Assembly (NCBI GenBank): GCA_003650125.1
Contig: QNFX01000018.1
Location: 1 to 40,746, forward strand
Direction: 5' to 3'
From: Campylobacterota bacterium
GTDB taxonomy: Bacteria > Bdellovibrionota > Bacteriovoracia > Bacteriovoracales > Bacteriovoracaceae
DNA: 40,746 nucleotides
Both the position numbers and the translations under genes were made by a program. This document shows, one piece after another, positions 1 to 8,090 of this stretch. Below the pieces are notes generated by a model. It ran no database searches and was not told the DNA's origin. It saw nothing but the letters and a program-made list of their open reading frames with translations. The stretch's first letter is position 1. Every line of letters begins with the position of its first letter.

Positions 1-717
1 AATAAACTTAAGGCGCTCCATAATAATAATTTAAAAAACAAAGAGCTCTTAATTACTTATTGTGGCAACCAAAGCTTAGAAGAGATTTTAGAGATTATTG
101 AACCCCATTTTAAATCTCTAAAGAAGAGAACTAATCAAAAACTAGTTAATACTAAAATAAATTCTATAAAAAATGAAACTGTCTTCATTCCTTTTGACCG
201 GGAACAAACTCAAATATTTTTGGGATTTCCCATTAAAAAAATGGGAAGTATGGAAAACATCTATCTAAAGATGTTAACCACTCATCTTTCAGGTCAATCT
301 TCAGAGCTTTTCGTAGAAGTTAGAGATCGTAAAGGACTTTGCTACTCCGCTCAGCCTATCCACATGCAGGCACTAGATGGCGGTCACTGGGGAATCTATA
401 TGGCCTCAGGACATGATAAAGTTGAAGAGGCGGTCAAAACCTTAAGAGAACTGCTGGCACGAATTGCAAAAAACGGCCTCTCTAAATCTGAATTTGATAG
501 GATCAAAACTATGATTCAAGGGCAAGATCTCATTAATATTCAAACCAATGAAGATTTTGCCAATATTTACTCTGTGCCTCTTTTACAAGGACATGGAGTG
601 GATTTCTTCTATAAAAATAACGAGAAGATAAAAAATCTTAAATACCTTGAGTTTCAAAAACAGATCAAAAGTATTCTAAAACGAAAGATGAATTTGGTCA
701 TGGTAGGACGAGATTAA
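1..717 (+). CDS. M16-family zinc peptidase, C-terminal part (5' truncated by window)
   Basis: The frame is open from base 1 to the TAA at 715-717, so the visible 238 residues are the C-terminal part of a longer protein that starts before the window. The segment around 319-363 reads EVRDRKGLCYSA, the typical R...GL-Y motif of the second, catalytically inactive half-domain of M16 (pitrilysin/processing-peptidase) enzymes, where the Arg/Tyr pair helps to bind substrate. The HxxEH zinc motif would lie in the missing N-terminal domain, so activity cannot be judged. The gene is convergent with the next one and the two stop codons overlap by four bases. Family assignment is good, substrate unknown. 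Confidence 0.8.
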   Translation, partial: NKLKALHNNNLKNKELLITYCGNQSLEEILEIIEPHFKSLKKRTNQKLVNTKINSIKNETVFIPFDREQTQIFLGFPIKKMGSMENIYLKMLTTHLSGQSSELFVEVRDRKGLCYSAQPIHMQALDGGHWGIYMASGHDKVEEAVKTLRELLARIAKNGLSKSEFDRIKTMIQGQDLINIQTNEDFANIYSVPLLQGHGVDFFYKNNEKIKNLKYLEFQKQIKSILKRKMNLVMVGRD

Positions 718-1262
718 TTAATTTTTTTCTCTTTAGGTAAAATTAAATAGGGGTCGAAATCTTGATTTTTTTTACTCTTTACTGAGACAATTTTGATCAT
801 CACAGTTAGATTTTCAAAATTACTAGCAAGATGTTTATAAAAAAACTCCCGGTCATAAGCACTAGGTATCAAAGAATCCAATCGATTATAAGCAATCTTC
901 CCTATATTTTGATAATATTTAAAATCTAGTATTTTTCGACTTAGGCTTTCAGCAAAATATCCACATAAAAAAAGTGCCGTATCACCAACATCTTTTAAAA
1001 CTCTCTTCGCTTGAGCTTCACTATAATGGGTCGCTTCCATTAATTTAATACCTAATATCTTTTCTGAAATTTTTCCTTCATCATTTTCAAAGAAGTTTCC
1101 TGAATCTCCAAACTGTCCCATCACTTCGCTAGAGTAATGAATGGTCTCATGTGGAAGTGGGGAACTTGAGTTCCTATTAATCTCGTGAAGTTGATCGAAA
1201 AAATAACCCTGTAGCGAGGTCTTTAAAATAAGGAAATCTTTATCTTTTTTGAAAGTACCCAT
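714..1262 (-). CDS. hypothetical protein, 182 aa
   Basis: I do not recognise a characterised family. The protein is soluble-looking, with no signal peptide or membrane segment. Its N-terminal third contains the acidic stretch FFENDEGKIS, its middle is probably helical (from about residue 78, with a GDTALFLCGYFAESLSRK segment), and it ends with a lysine-rich tail. It lies downstream of hflC on the same strand, after a 117-base spacer with two inverted repeats. The ATG at 1262 has only a weak SD (AGAG). An extended -10-like TGCTAAAAT lies 10-18 bases upstream of it, which would give a nearly leaderless mRNA. The length and the ordinary codon use suggest a real gene. Its function is unknown. Confidence 0.7.
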   Translation of the reverse strand: MGTFKKDKDFLILKTSLQGYFFDQLHEINRNSSSPLPHETIHYSSEVMGQFGDSGNFFENDEGKISEKILGIKLMEATHYSEAQAKRVLKDVGDTALFLCGYFAESLSRKILDFKYYQNIGKIAYNRLDSLIPSAYDREFFYKHLASNFENLTVMIKIVSVKSKKNQDFDPYLILPKEKKIN

Positions 1263-1300
1263 TATCTCTATATTTTAGCACAAAATGGCTTCATGAAAAC

Positions 1301-1324
1301 CACCTAAAGACAGATAGTTAGGTG
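1301..1324 (-). terminator. weak terminator-like hairpin upstream of the 182-aa gene
   Basis: CACCTAA (1301-1307) and TTAGGTG (1318-1324) form a 7-bp stem with a 10-base loop. On the minus strand the stem is followed by GTTTTC, a short T-rich tract. It may end part of the hflKC transcription, but the T tract is poor, so read-through into the downstream gene is possible. Confidence 0.35.
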
Positions 1325-1346
1325 ATCTTTAAGGATGTCTCCTATA

Positions 1347-1376
1347 TTATGGGCCGATAAAAATATCGGCCCATAA
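1347..1376 (-). repeat. 12-bp perfect inverted repeat just after hflC
   Basis: The arms at 1347-1358 and 1365-1376 (core GGGCCGAT / ATCGGCCC) pair perfectly over 12 bp around a six-base A/T loop, starting four bases after the hflC stop codon. The helix is very stable, but no T run follows on either strand. It therefore looks more like an mRNA 3'-end stabiliser or a Rho-assisted end than a classical intrinsic terminator. Confidence 0.6.
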
Positions 1377-1379
1377 GTG

Positions 1380-2357
1380 TTACTTAAAGGTCTTTAAAAA
1401 TTTTAGATAGTCTGAGTCGGAACTTAGGATAAAGTTCATCTTTTTTGAGAGAGAATTTCTATAGGCCTGAAGAGTTCTTTCAAACTCATAAAACTTAGGC
1501 CCTTGGTTTAGCGATTTGGCATAGATGTTTGTTGCCTTGGCCTCGGCACGCCCTCTAATTTCTTGGGCCTTTCTGTAGGCGGTTGACTCGATATCTTTTA
1601 GATCTTTATCAAGTCGACCTTCAATTTTGGCCTTTTCACCTTGTCCATAGGATCTAATCTTTTGCGCTATTTTTTTACGCTCTGAGATCATTCGTTCATA
1701 AACTTTGGCCTCAACAGATCTTTCATAAGAAATTCTCCGTAGTTGCACATCAATGATTTTAATCCCCATCTTATCGGCCTCTTTTTGAGCAGAGTCTCTA
1801 ATAAGAGTTGATAGCATCTCTCTTCCCACGGAAATTGTGGAAATATCCTGGGCCGTTTCCTCTTCTAGGAAATCTTCTCCTCTTTGTTTTTTCAGTTTAA
1901 GCTGACTATTTTTTTCTGCCACAATTTTTAAAATAGCGTTGGTGTTTCTTACCGCCTCAACTAAGTTGTGATTAGAGATTACATCCCTTGTGGCACCATC
2001 GATAATAGTATCTAGTCTGCCTTGTGCTCCGGATTCGTTTTTAACCGTTTGGATAAATCTAAGCGCGTCCACAATTTTCCACCTAGCAGTGGTATCGACT
2101 TTGATATATTTTTTATCCTTTGTGGGGATTTGGTTGGGATAGCCATCCCAGGTTAGGATTCTTTTATCCACGAAGCGAGCTTCTTGAACAAATGGTTTTT
2201 TATAGTGAAGTCCCGCCTCTGTTATAGGATCACCTACTGGTTTTCCAAACTCAGTGATAATCGCTTGCCGTCCTTCTGTTACGACAAAAAAAGAGTTCTT
2301 CGCCCCTACGATGAGGATAAAAACAAATATAATTATAAAAAGTAGTTTATTTTTCAC
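1380..2357 (-). CDS. hflC: HflC, SPFH-domain membrane protein, FtsH modulator subunit
   Basis: HflC forms with HflK a large cage complex in the inner membrane that surrounds the FtsH protease and limits its access to membrane substrates. The 325-residue protein has an N-terminal anchor (residues 4-20, all hydrophobic), then a band-7/SPFH domain with the family-typical FFVVTEGRQAIITEFGKP, followed by a long charged helical region (about 180-270, rich in K, E, R and A) and a short C-terminal tail. The start is GTG at 2357 with a strong SD (AAAGGAG, 7-base spacing) and overlaps the end of hflK by 11 bases, which indicates translational coupling. The neighbour hflK confirms the assignment. Confidence 0.93.
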   Translation of the reverse strand: MKNKLLFIIIFVFILIVGAKNSFFVVTEGRQAIITEFGKPVGDPITEAGLHYKKPFVQEARFVDKRILTWDGYPNQIPTKDKKYIKVDTTARWKIVDALRFIQTVKNESGAQGRLDTIIDGATRDVISNHNLVEAVRNTNAILKIVAEKNSQLKLKKQRGEDFLEEETAQDISTISVGREMLSTLIRDSAQKEADKMGIKIIDVQLRRISYERSVEAKVYERMISERKKIAQKIRSYGQGEKAKIEGRLDKDLKDIESTAYRKAQEIRGRAEAKATNIYAKSLNQGPKFYEFERTLQAYRNSLSKKMNFILSSDSDYLKFLKTFK

Positions 2358-3354
2358 TTGTAGCTCCTTTCATATTACCAAATACCGGCATCAGGCCTTT
2401 AACTTCGGAGTCCACAATGGTGATATTTTCCATTCGGGCAAAGATCTCTTCCATAGTTTCTAGATAGAGTCTTTTTCTCGTGATCAGTGGGGCCCTCTTA
2501 TATTCTTTAAGTACTGATAAAAATTTAGCGGCATCCCCTTTAGATCTATTAATCAGGGCCATACCATAACCTTCCGCTGTTTGAATGAGCTTATCTGCCT
2601 TACCACGCGCTTCCGGAATAACTTCGTTATATCTTCTCTCGGCCTGATTGATAACTTTTTCCTGTTCCTGTTTCGCTTCATTGACCTCGTTGAAAGAGGC
2701 CTTAACACTCTCTGGAGGGTTAACATCTTGAAGCTTTACTGTTTGGATGGAAATTCCCATATCATATCTATCTAAAACTTCTTGCATGTGAACTTTGGCC
2801 TTAGAGGCTATCTCTACCCTACCAATTGTGAGGACATCGGTAACAAGTCTGTCACCAACAACTCGCCTCATGATGGATTCACTAATATCTCGAATATTTC
2901 TCTCTGGATCTCTGGTTTGAAATTTATACTTAAAGGGATCAGAAATTTTATATTGCACAACCCACTGAACATCAGCGACATTTAAATCTCCGGTAACCAT
3001 CAGTGATTCATTATCAAAGGTATCGTCACTATATTGAGTTCGACGATAAGTTGTTCTTTTAGTTCTAAAGCCAAATTCTGCTTGATGAACAATCGTCGTT
3101 TTAATTTTTTCGACTATTTCTATAAAGGGAATTTTAAAATGTAGTCCCGGAGAAGTTGTCTCTTGATACTTACCAAGTCTAATAACAATTGCCTCTTCAT
3201 CTGGCTCTACTGTGTAAATGGTGGCACGGGCCATAACAATTAGAAAAACTGCTAAGATAGCGATGCCAATTCCTTTAAAATTTCTTCTAAAAGATTCGAA
3301 AAACTTCCTAATTTCTTGATCGAAATCAGGGCCTTGATTTTGTTGAAAACTCAT
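2347..3354 (-). CDS. hflK: HflK, SPFH-domain membrane protein, FtsH modulator subunit
   Basis: HflK is the partner of HflC in the FtsH-regulating membrane complex. The protein has 335 residues. A short N-terminal segment starting SFQQNQGPDFDQEIRKF faces the cytoplasm and is much shorter and less Gly-rich than the E. coli one. A membrane helix follows at about 28-46, then the SPFH domain starting YTVEPDEEAIVIRLGKY, a helical region rich in E/Q/A/K (about 220-290), and the conserved LYLETMEEIFARM near the C-terminus. The ATG at 3354 is preceded by AGGGG, which is part of an inverted repeat (3359-3388). The gene overlaps hflC and is probably co-transcribed with it. Confidence 0.93.
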   Translation of the reverse strand: MSFQQNQGPDFDQEIRKFFESFRRNFKGIGIAILAVFLIVMARATIYTVEPDEEAIVIRLGKYQETTSPGLHFKIPFIEIVEKIKTTIVHQAEFGFRTKRTTYRRTQYSDDTFDNESLMVTGDLNVADVQWVVQYKISDPFKYKFQTRDPERNIRDISESIMRRVVGDRLVTDVLTIGRVEIASKAKVHMQEVLDRYDMGISIQTVKLQDVNPPESVKASFNEVNEAKQEQEKVINQAERRYNEVIPEARGKADKLIQTAEGYGMALINRSKGDAAKFLSVLKEYKRAPLITRKRLYLETMEEIFARMENITIVDSEVKGLMPVFGNMKGATSEK

Positions 3355-3358
3355 GGGG

Positions 3359-3388
3359 AACCCCTAGTAAAAGTACTTTAGAGGGGTT
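3359..3388 (-). promoter_or_regulatory. hairpin covering the hflK ribosome binding site
   Basis: On the minus strand AACCCCT (3388-3382) can pair with AGGGGTT (3365-3359), and AGTA/TACT can extend the helix inwards past a small bulge. The 3' arm contains AGGGG, the only SD-like sequence for the hflK ATG at 3354. A folded leader would therefore hide the ribosome binding site. The pairing is seen in the sequence. The control of translation is inferred. Confidence 0.45.
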
Positions 3389-3418
3389 TTAACTCTATGG
3401 GGTAAGTCCGACTAGTCG

Positions 3419-4966
3419 CTATGCAACTTCTTTGCTTTTACGTTTGTCTAGGCCATATTTTTCGACCTTCATAATAAGAGAGGCACGAGAGATCCCAAGC
3501 TCTTTGGCCAGGCGAGATTTATTAAAGCTGCAGCGAGTTAATCCCTCGCCGATCATCACCCGCTCCAGTTCCGCCACTGCCTTTTTAAGACCACCTGAGG
3601 TAGGCACAAACCCTGCACCCTCGCCAGCTAGAGCAATGCCACTAATCTCAAGAATTCTTGGGCTTAAACTATCGGGTGTGATATTTTTTTCATCTCCAGA
3701 TAAGACCACCAGGCGCTCGATTTCATTTTCTAGTTCCCGAACATTTCCTGGCCAGCTATAATTTAACATTTTTTCTTTAGTCTTCTTGGCAAAATCTTTT
3801 AGAGCAACTCCCATAGAGTCACAACGTTTTTTAAGAAAGTACTCCATTAAAAGAGGTATATCACCTTCTCTATTTCGCAGTGGTGGTAAATTCACATTGA
3901 TGACATTTAACCGGTAGTATAAATCCTCTCTAAACTCTCCTGTAATGATCATCTCTTTAATATTTTTATTAGTAGCGCAGATAACTCTTACATCCGTATG
4001 TTTTTGACTAGTTCCTCCAACCGAGAGAAAAGTTCCTTCCTGAATCACTCGTAAAAGTTTTACCTGCATGGCCAGGGAAGTATCTCCAATCTCATCTAAA
4101 AAAATAGTTCCGCCATCGACCATTTCAAAGAGCCCTGGTTTATCCTTAATGGCCCCAGTGAAAGCACCTTTAACGTGTCCAAAAAGTTCTGAATCGAGAA
4201 GATTTTCATTAAAGGCCGAACAGTTCACTTCCAAGAATAATTTTTCACTACGAGGGGAATTGTAGTGAATTGCTTTAGCAACCAATTCTTTTCCCGTCCC
4301 GTTATCTCCTTCGATCAAAATATTTGATTCTGATTTTTTAATTTTATCTAAAAGAGAGTAAATCTTTTGCATCTCTTTAGATTTTCCAATTATGTTGTGA
4401 TAGCGATATTTCTCTGAGAGTTCACTAGATAGTTGTGAAACAAGCTCGTCCCGCTTATTTTGGGCATCTTGATAGTCTGTGATTTCTTCTGCCACTAGGG
4501 TCACAAGCTCTACCAATTTGTCTTGATCTTGAGGGCCTGGACGCTTAATTTTTTTAACAGCTTCTGTGGCCTCAGCTTTACTTGCCCCAACCGAGATGAG
4601 TTCCTGGATGATCTCCGCTGCTTCTCCTGAGGTGGTGTTGTCTCCCAGAAATGGATAGGCGATGGCCTTCCCCTGAATCTCACCTTCTATAACTACATCT
4701 AGGGCAATCCCCTTGCAACCGGCCAGTTCAAATATCACATCTCCCGCCCCTAGGATTTCAAGAGATCTTTTTAGCTCATGGGAGAAGCTCTGCTCTCCCC
4801 CTATTTTTTCTATTAAAAGTTTTAAAAAAAGATTTTGTGGTCTACCCAGTGATTTAAGATTCTGGTTTGAATCACAATAAAAAGTATCGAGATCAAACCA
4901 GTTTTTTACAATCGTGCCTAGTTTTTTAATGGCATGAAGATCACCTAAACTATTCCAATTTATCAT
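3419..4966 (-). CDS. sigma-54-dependent transcriptional activator with unusual N-terminal sensor domain
   Basis: This is a bacterial enhancer-binding protein of 515 residues that would open sigma-54 promoters by ATP hydrolysis. Residues about 190-430 form the AAA+ domain: Walker A GDNGTGKE (220-227), the sigma-54-contacting GAFTGA loop (267-272), Walker B GGTIFLDE (285-292), arginine-finger region FREDLYYRLN, and SWPGNVREL near 404. The C-terminus (about 465-506) is a Fis-type helix-turn-helix (RLAKELGISRASLIMKVEKY). The N-terminal 170 residues lack a phospho-acceptor receiver domain. They carry two cysteines (C31, C84) in a context loosely reminiscent of PocR-type ligand domains, so the signal is unknown. 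The start ATG has GGAG at good spacing. Target genes cannot be named: no consensus TGGCAC-N5-TTGC site was seen next to it. Confidence 0.93.
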   Translation of the reverse strand: MINWNSLGDLHAIKKLGTIVKNWFDLDTFYCDSNQNLKSLGRPQNLFLKLLIEKIGGEQSFSHELKRSLEILGAGDVIFELAGCKGIALDVVIEGEIQGKAIAYPFLGDNTTSGEAAEIIQELISVGASKAEATEAVKKIKRPGPQDQDKLVELVTLVAEEITDYQDAQNKRDELVSQLSSELSEKYRYHNIIGKSKEMQKIYSLLDKIKKSESNILIEGDNGTGKELVAKAIHYNSPRSEKLFLEVNCSAFNENLLDSELFGHVKGAFTGAIKDKPGLFEMVDGGTIFLDEIGDTSLAMQVKLLRVIQEGTFLSVGGTSQKHTDVRVICATNKNIKEMIITGEFREDLYYRLNVINVNLPPLRNREGDIPLLMEYFLKKRCDSMGVALKDFAKKTKEKMLNYSWPGNVRELENEIERLVVLSGDEKNITPDSLSPRILEISGIALAGEGAGFVPTSGGLKKAVAELERVMIGEGLTRCSFNKSRLAKELGISRASLIMKVEKYGLDKRKSKEVA

Positions 4967-5004
4967 AACAACTCCAGTGTCTAATTTTTCGGCACTGAGT
5001 GATC

Positions 5005-5030
5005 AAAACTTAACCGCCATGGTCAGTTTT
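5005..5030 (-). terminator. imperfect hairpin between tlpA-like gene and sigma-54 regulator
   Basis: AAAACT/AGTTTT plus GACC/GGTT can form about ten base pairs with one bulged A and an ATGGC loop. The T stretch is inside the 3' arm rather than after it, so termination would be weak at best. Confidence 0.25.
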
Positions 5031-5039
5031 TAAATAAGA

Positions 5040-5603
5040 TTAGTTTAAAGAGAGAAAGTTTTTAGTACGTTGAAGATAAGTTTCCATTTCCCAATTCTGA
5101 GGTCCTAGAAACCGCTCCATGAAGATTCCACTTCCTTCAAAGACATAGGTCTCTGGAACTTTTCCCGAACCGAATTGATCCATCGCCTGATTTTCACTGT
5201 CCAGGACAAATTTAATATGAGGAGAGAGTTTGCCAAATCTCTTGATGAATTTTTTTATTTTTTTTGCATCGTCATTAACGGCAATTAGTAAAAAGGTGAC
5301 GTTTTTGTCTTTAAACTTCTCAGCAAATTTAATAAACTCCGGCAGTTCAGCTTCACAAGGTGCGCACCATGTTCCCCATAGATGAGCAAAGACTCCTTGT
5401 GTTTTACCCAAGAGAGCAGAGGTATTTATAACCCCTTTGCCATTTATTATTTCTAAATTTAGATTTGGAAGTTTAGTTAAAATAGGCGCTGCATTGTCTG
5501 CCGAGAGCCTTATATATTTATTTTTTTGATAACGGGAGTACAATAAAGTTGAGCAGATGATAACTACTACAACAAATATCTTTCCTGGAAAACTGAGTTT
5601 CAA
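5040..5603 (-). CDS. TlpA/ResA-like membrane-anchored thiol-disulfide oxidoreductase
   Basis: The 187-residue protein has an uncleaved N-terminal membrane anchor (about residues 7-22) and a thioredoxin-fold domain with active site WCAPC (79-83), the conserved acidic residue two positions on (CEAELPEF) and the cis-proline motif VPET (149-152). It would sit on the periplasmic face of the inner membrane and reduce disulfides, for example in apocytochrome c or another envelope partner. The only plausible start is TTG at 5603 with GGGAG four to five bases upstream. It begins 14 bases after the rplQ stop with no terminator between, so it may be read from the ribosomal operon. Confidence 0.88.
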   Translation of the reverse strand: MKLSFPGKIFVVVVIICSTLLYSRYQKNKYIRLSADNAAPILTKLPNLNLEIINGKGVINTSALLGKTQGVFAHLWGTWCAPCEAELPEFIKFAEKFKDKNVTFLLIAVNDDAKKIKKFIKRFGKLSPHIKFVLDSENQAMDQFGSGKVPETYVFEGSGIFMERFLGPQNWEMETYLQRTKNFLSLN

Positions 5604-5617
5604 AAGACTCCCAAATA

Positions 5618-5971
5618 TTAAACTAAAGCTATATAGCTCATCTTGGCATTATCACCAACACGGCCATCGGCAAGCTTTAAAATACGAGTATAACCACCTG
5701 GTCTCTCTTTGTATTTTGGGCCTACTTCATTAAATAGCTTTTGAACCACGTCTTTATTTACAATTTTAGCACTAGCAAGTCTTCTATTGGCCACAGAATC
5801 AATCTTTGCAAGAGTGATTAATTTTTCTACATAACCCTGAACTGCCTTGCACTTAGCATGAGTAGTTTTAATCTTGCCGTGATCGATAATTTCGATGGCC
5901 AGATTTCTCATTAGAGAAACTCTATGAGAAGGGGTATTTCCAACTTTATATTTATGTTTATTATGTCTCAT
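5618..5971 (-). CDS. rplQ: 50S ribosomal protein L17
   Basis: L17 is a late-assembling large-subunit protein near the exit-tunnel side. The 117 residues match the short bacterial form: N-terminal MRHNKHKYKVGNTPSHRVSLMRNL with the usual Arg/His-rich start, and the C-terminal GGYTRILKL. It is the last gene of the alpha cluster, 10 bases after rpoA as in most bacteria. There is no C-terminal extension such as the one in E. coli (127 aa). Confidence 0.98.
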   Translation of the reverse strand: MRHNKHKYKVGNTPSHRVSLMRNLAIEIIDHGKIKTTHAKCKAVQGYVEKLITLAKIDSVANRRLASAKIVNKDVVQKLFNEVGPKYKERPGGYTRILKLADGRVGDNAKMSYIALV

Positions 5972-5981
5972 ACCTTACCTC

Positions 5982-7016
5982 TTACTGTTCCCCGCCTTCT
6001 AGGCCTTGGTTCTCTTTAATTTCTTTCATGATGGAATCAACTTTCATACCAAGTCCAAGTCCCATACCTTGAAGAATTTCCTTGATTTCATTGAGAGACT
6101 TTCTACCAAAATTTTTGGTTCGAAGCATTTCACCCTCAGTTTTTGAAACAAGTTCATAGATATATTTAATATTAGCATTTTGTAAGCAATTTGCTGAACG
6201 TACTGAAAGTTCTAGCTCACTAACAGGTCTAAGAAGAGCGCTATTAGTAGAAGATGTCTTTTGAGTAGGTCGTGCTTCAACCTTCACAACTTTTTCTTCA
6301 TCTTTAAAGCTCATGAAAACTGCCAGTTGATCTCTTAAAATCTTAGCAGAAAAAGAAACTGCATCAGATGGATCAACTCCAGCATTGGTCCAAACTTCAA
6401 GTGTCAAACGATCAAAATCGGTTCTCTTTCCAACTCGAGAGTTAGTAACTGTATAGTTAACTCTATCAACTGGTGAAAAAAGTGTATCAAGATAAATCCA
6501 ACCAACTGGAAGATCATATATTTCTTGGTTATCCACAGCTGTTACATAACCTTTTCCACGAGATACTTTAAGTTCCATTTTAAGAGAACCACCAGAGGAA
6601 ATATTTGCAATAACATGCTCAGGATTTAGTACTGTTACATTTGGATCTTCAGTAATATCTCCAGCGGTAACTGCACCTTCAGAGTTTTTCTCTAAAACAA
6701 GAGTTGTCTCTTCTTTTCCAGAAATTTTAAGCCTTACTTCTTTAAGGTTTAGAATAATTTCTGAAACTTCTTCTTTAACGTTATTGATAGTACCAAATTC
6801 GTGAGTAACACCTTCAACTCTAACAGCAACAATCCCTGCTCCTTGAAGAGAAGAAAGCAGAACTCGTCTAAGAGAGTTCCCGAGGGTTTGTCCGTATCCA
6901 CGCTCAAGAGGTTTTGCCACAAACTTACCATAGTTAGACTTTTGGCTTTCTGGATCAACTTCCAAAATTAAAGGTCTAATCATGTTTGTCCAATTTTTTG
7001 CTACGTATGTTTCCAT
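5982..7016 (-). CDS. rpoA: DNA-directed RNA polymerase alpha subunit
   Basis: The alpha subunit dimer nucleates RNA polymerase assembly, and its C-terminal domain contacts UP-element DNA and activators. The N-terminal domain shows ERGYGQTLGNSLRRVLLSSLQG, the dimerisation signature. After a linker containing RPTQKTSST, the C-terminal domain shows RSANCLQNANI, which carries the DNA-contacting Arg (R265 in E. coli), and NFGRKSLNEIKEIL. I chose ATG at 7016 (METYVAKNW, 344 aa) because GGAG lies nine bases upstream. An ATG five codons earlier (7031) is also open, preceded only by AAGG. It stands between rpsD and rplQ, the universal order. Confidence 0.98.
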   Translation of the reverse strand: METYVAKNWTNMIRPLILEVDPESQKSNYGKFVAKPLERGYGQTLGNSLRRVLLSSLQGAGIVAVRVEGVTHEFGTINNVKEEVSEIILNLKEVRLKISGKEETTLVLEKNSEGAVTAGDITEDPNVTVLNPEHVIANISSGGSLKMELKVSRGKGYVTAVDNQEIYDLPVGWIYLDTLFSPVDRVNYTVTNSRVGKRTDFDRLTLEVWTNAGVDPSDAVSFSAKILRDQLAVFMSFKDEEKVVKVEARPTQKTSSTNSALLRPVSELELSVRSANCLQNANIKYIYELVSKTEGEMLRTKNFGRKSLNEIKEILQGMGLGLGMKVDSIMKEIKENQGLEGGEQ

Positions 7017-7043
7017 ATAAATAAACTCCAATAAGGAAAAACC

Positions 7044-7670
7044 TTACTTAGTATAAAGCTCGACGATTAAGTGTTCTACAATTTGTGAAGTTACATCTTC
7101 ACGTTTTGGAATATCTCTTACAGTTCCTTGAAAGTTGGCCTTGTCGATTTCGATCCAAGAAGGAACTTCTCTCATACTATTGGCCTCAAAAGATCCCGAT
7201 AGCTTACTTGAAGACTTTGATTTCTCTTTTAATGCTACAATATCACCTTGCTTTAAAAGCATAGAAGGAACATTTGATTTTTTACCATTAACTGTAAAAT
7301 GAGCATGCTTTACAAGTTGTCTTGCCTCTTTTCTAGATGAAGCAAAGCCAATCTTATAAACTACGTTATCAAATCTTCTCTCTAAAAGGCTTAGTAGGTT
7401 TTCACCAGTAACACCTTTCATTCTAGATGATTTCTCAAAAAGATTTCTCATAGGTTTTTCTAAAACCCCATAAAGTCTTTTTAGTTTTTGTTTTTCACGA
7501 AGCTGAATTCCATAATCAGAAATCTTACTTCTTCTTTGACCATGTTGTCCTGGAGGATAAGGTCTCCTCTCGATGGCACATTTATCAGAGTAGCAACGAG
7601 AACCTTTTAGAAAAAGTTTCTCTCCCTCTCTTCTACATAATTTACAAACAGATCCTGTATATCGGGCCAT
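7044..7670 (-). CDS. rpsD: 30S ribosomal protein S4 (zinc-binding form)
   Basis: S4 is a primary 16S rRNA binder and helps to form the mRNA entry helicase. The 208 residues contain [16 protein letters not shown] and a second cysteine pair (C26, C31), giving the four-cysteine zinc-finger version of S4 that E. coli lacks. The S4 RNA-binding domain follows ([23 protein letters not shown]). In enterobacteria S4 represses the alpha operon. No pseudoknot leader is obvious here before rpsM. It lies between rpsK and rpoA. Confidence 0.98.
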   Translation of the reverse strand: MARYTGSVCKLCRREGEKLFLKGSRCYSDKCAIERRPYPPGQHGQRRSKISDYGIQLREKQKLKRLYGVLEKPMRNLFEKSSRMKGVTGENLLSLLERRFDNVVYKIGFASSRKEARQLVKHAHFTVNGKKSNVPSMLLKQGDIVALKEKSKSSSKLSGSFEANSMREVPSWIEIDKANFQGTVRDIPKREDVTSQIVEHLIVELYTK

Positions 7671-7687
7671 TTTCTAATCCTTCCTTT

Positions 7688-8071
7688 TTATACTCTTCTT
7701 CTTTTAGGTGCTCTACAACCATTGTGAGGAATCGGGCTGTTATCAGCTACCGAACATATTTTAATACCAGCACCAATCAATGCTCTAATAGCATTTTCTC
7801 TACCAGCTCCTGGTCCTTTAACTAAAACATCAACTGAAGTAACTCCATGTTCTGCCGCTCTTCTAGCTGCTTCTGCTGAAGCTTGTTGAGCGGCAAAAGG
7901 TGTCGATTTTTTAGACCCTCTAAAACCTAGTTGTCCGGCGGAGGCCCAAGAAAGTGCGTTTCCTTTAGGATCAGTAAACGTTACAATTGTATTGTTAAAA
8001 GATGCCTGCACATGACAAATACCGTGGGCAATATTCTTTTTAACTTTTTTCTTTTGTATCTTCTTCGCCAT
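7688..8071 (-). CDS. rpsK: 30S ribosomal protein S11
   Basis: S11 lies on the 30S platform and helps to shape the E-site mRNA region. The 127 residues contain the family core [36 protein letters not shown] and the C-terminal [11 protein letters not shown]. The Lys-rich start [13 protein letters not shown] is ordinary. It follows rpsM by 19 bases and precedes rpsD by 17. Confidence 0.98.
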   Translation of the reverse strand: MAKKIQKKKVKKNIAHGICHVQASFNNTIVTFTDPKGNALSWASAGQLGFRGSKKSTPFAAQQASAEAARRAAEHGVTSVDVLVKGPGAGRENAIRALIGAGIKICSVADNSPIPHNGCRAPKRRRV

Positions 8072-8090
8072 CGATCTAATTCCTTATATA

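Noticed and set aside
1265-1291. Mini open frame of eight codons (MKPFCAKI) with an AGGTGG upstream, before the 182-aa gene
   Set aside because: Too short and no amino-acid or arrest pattern that would suggest a leader peptide.
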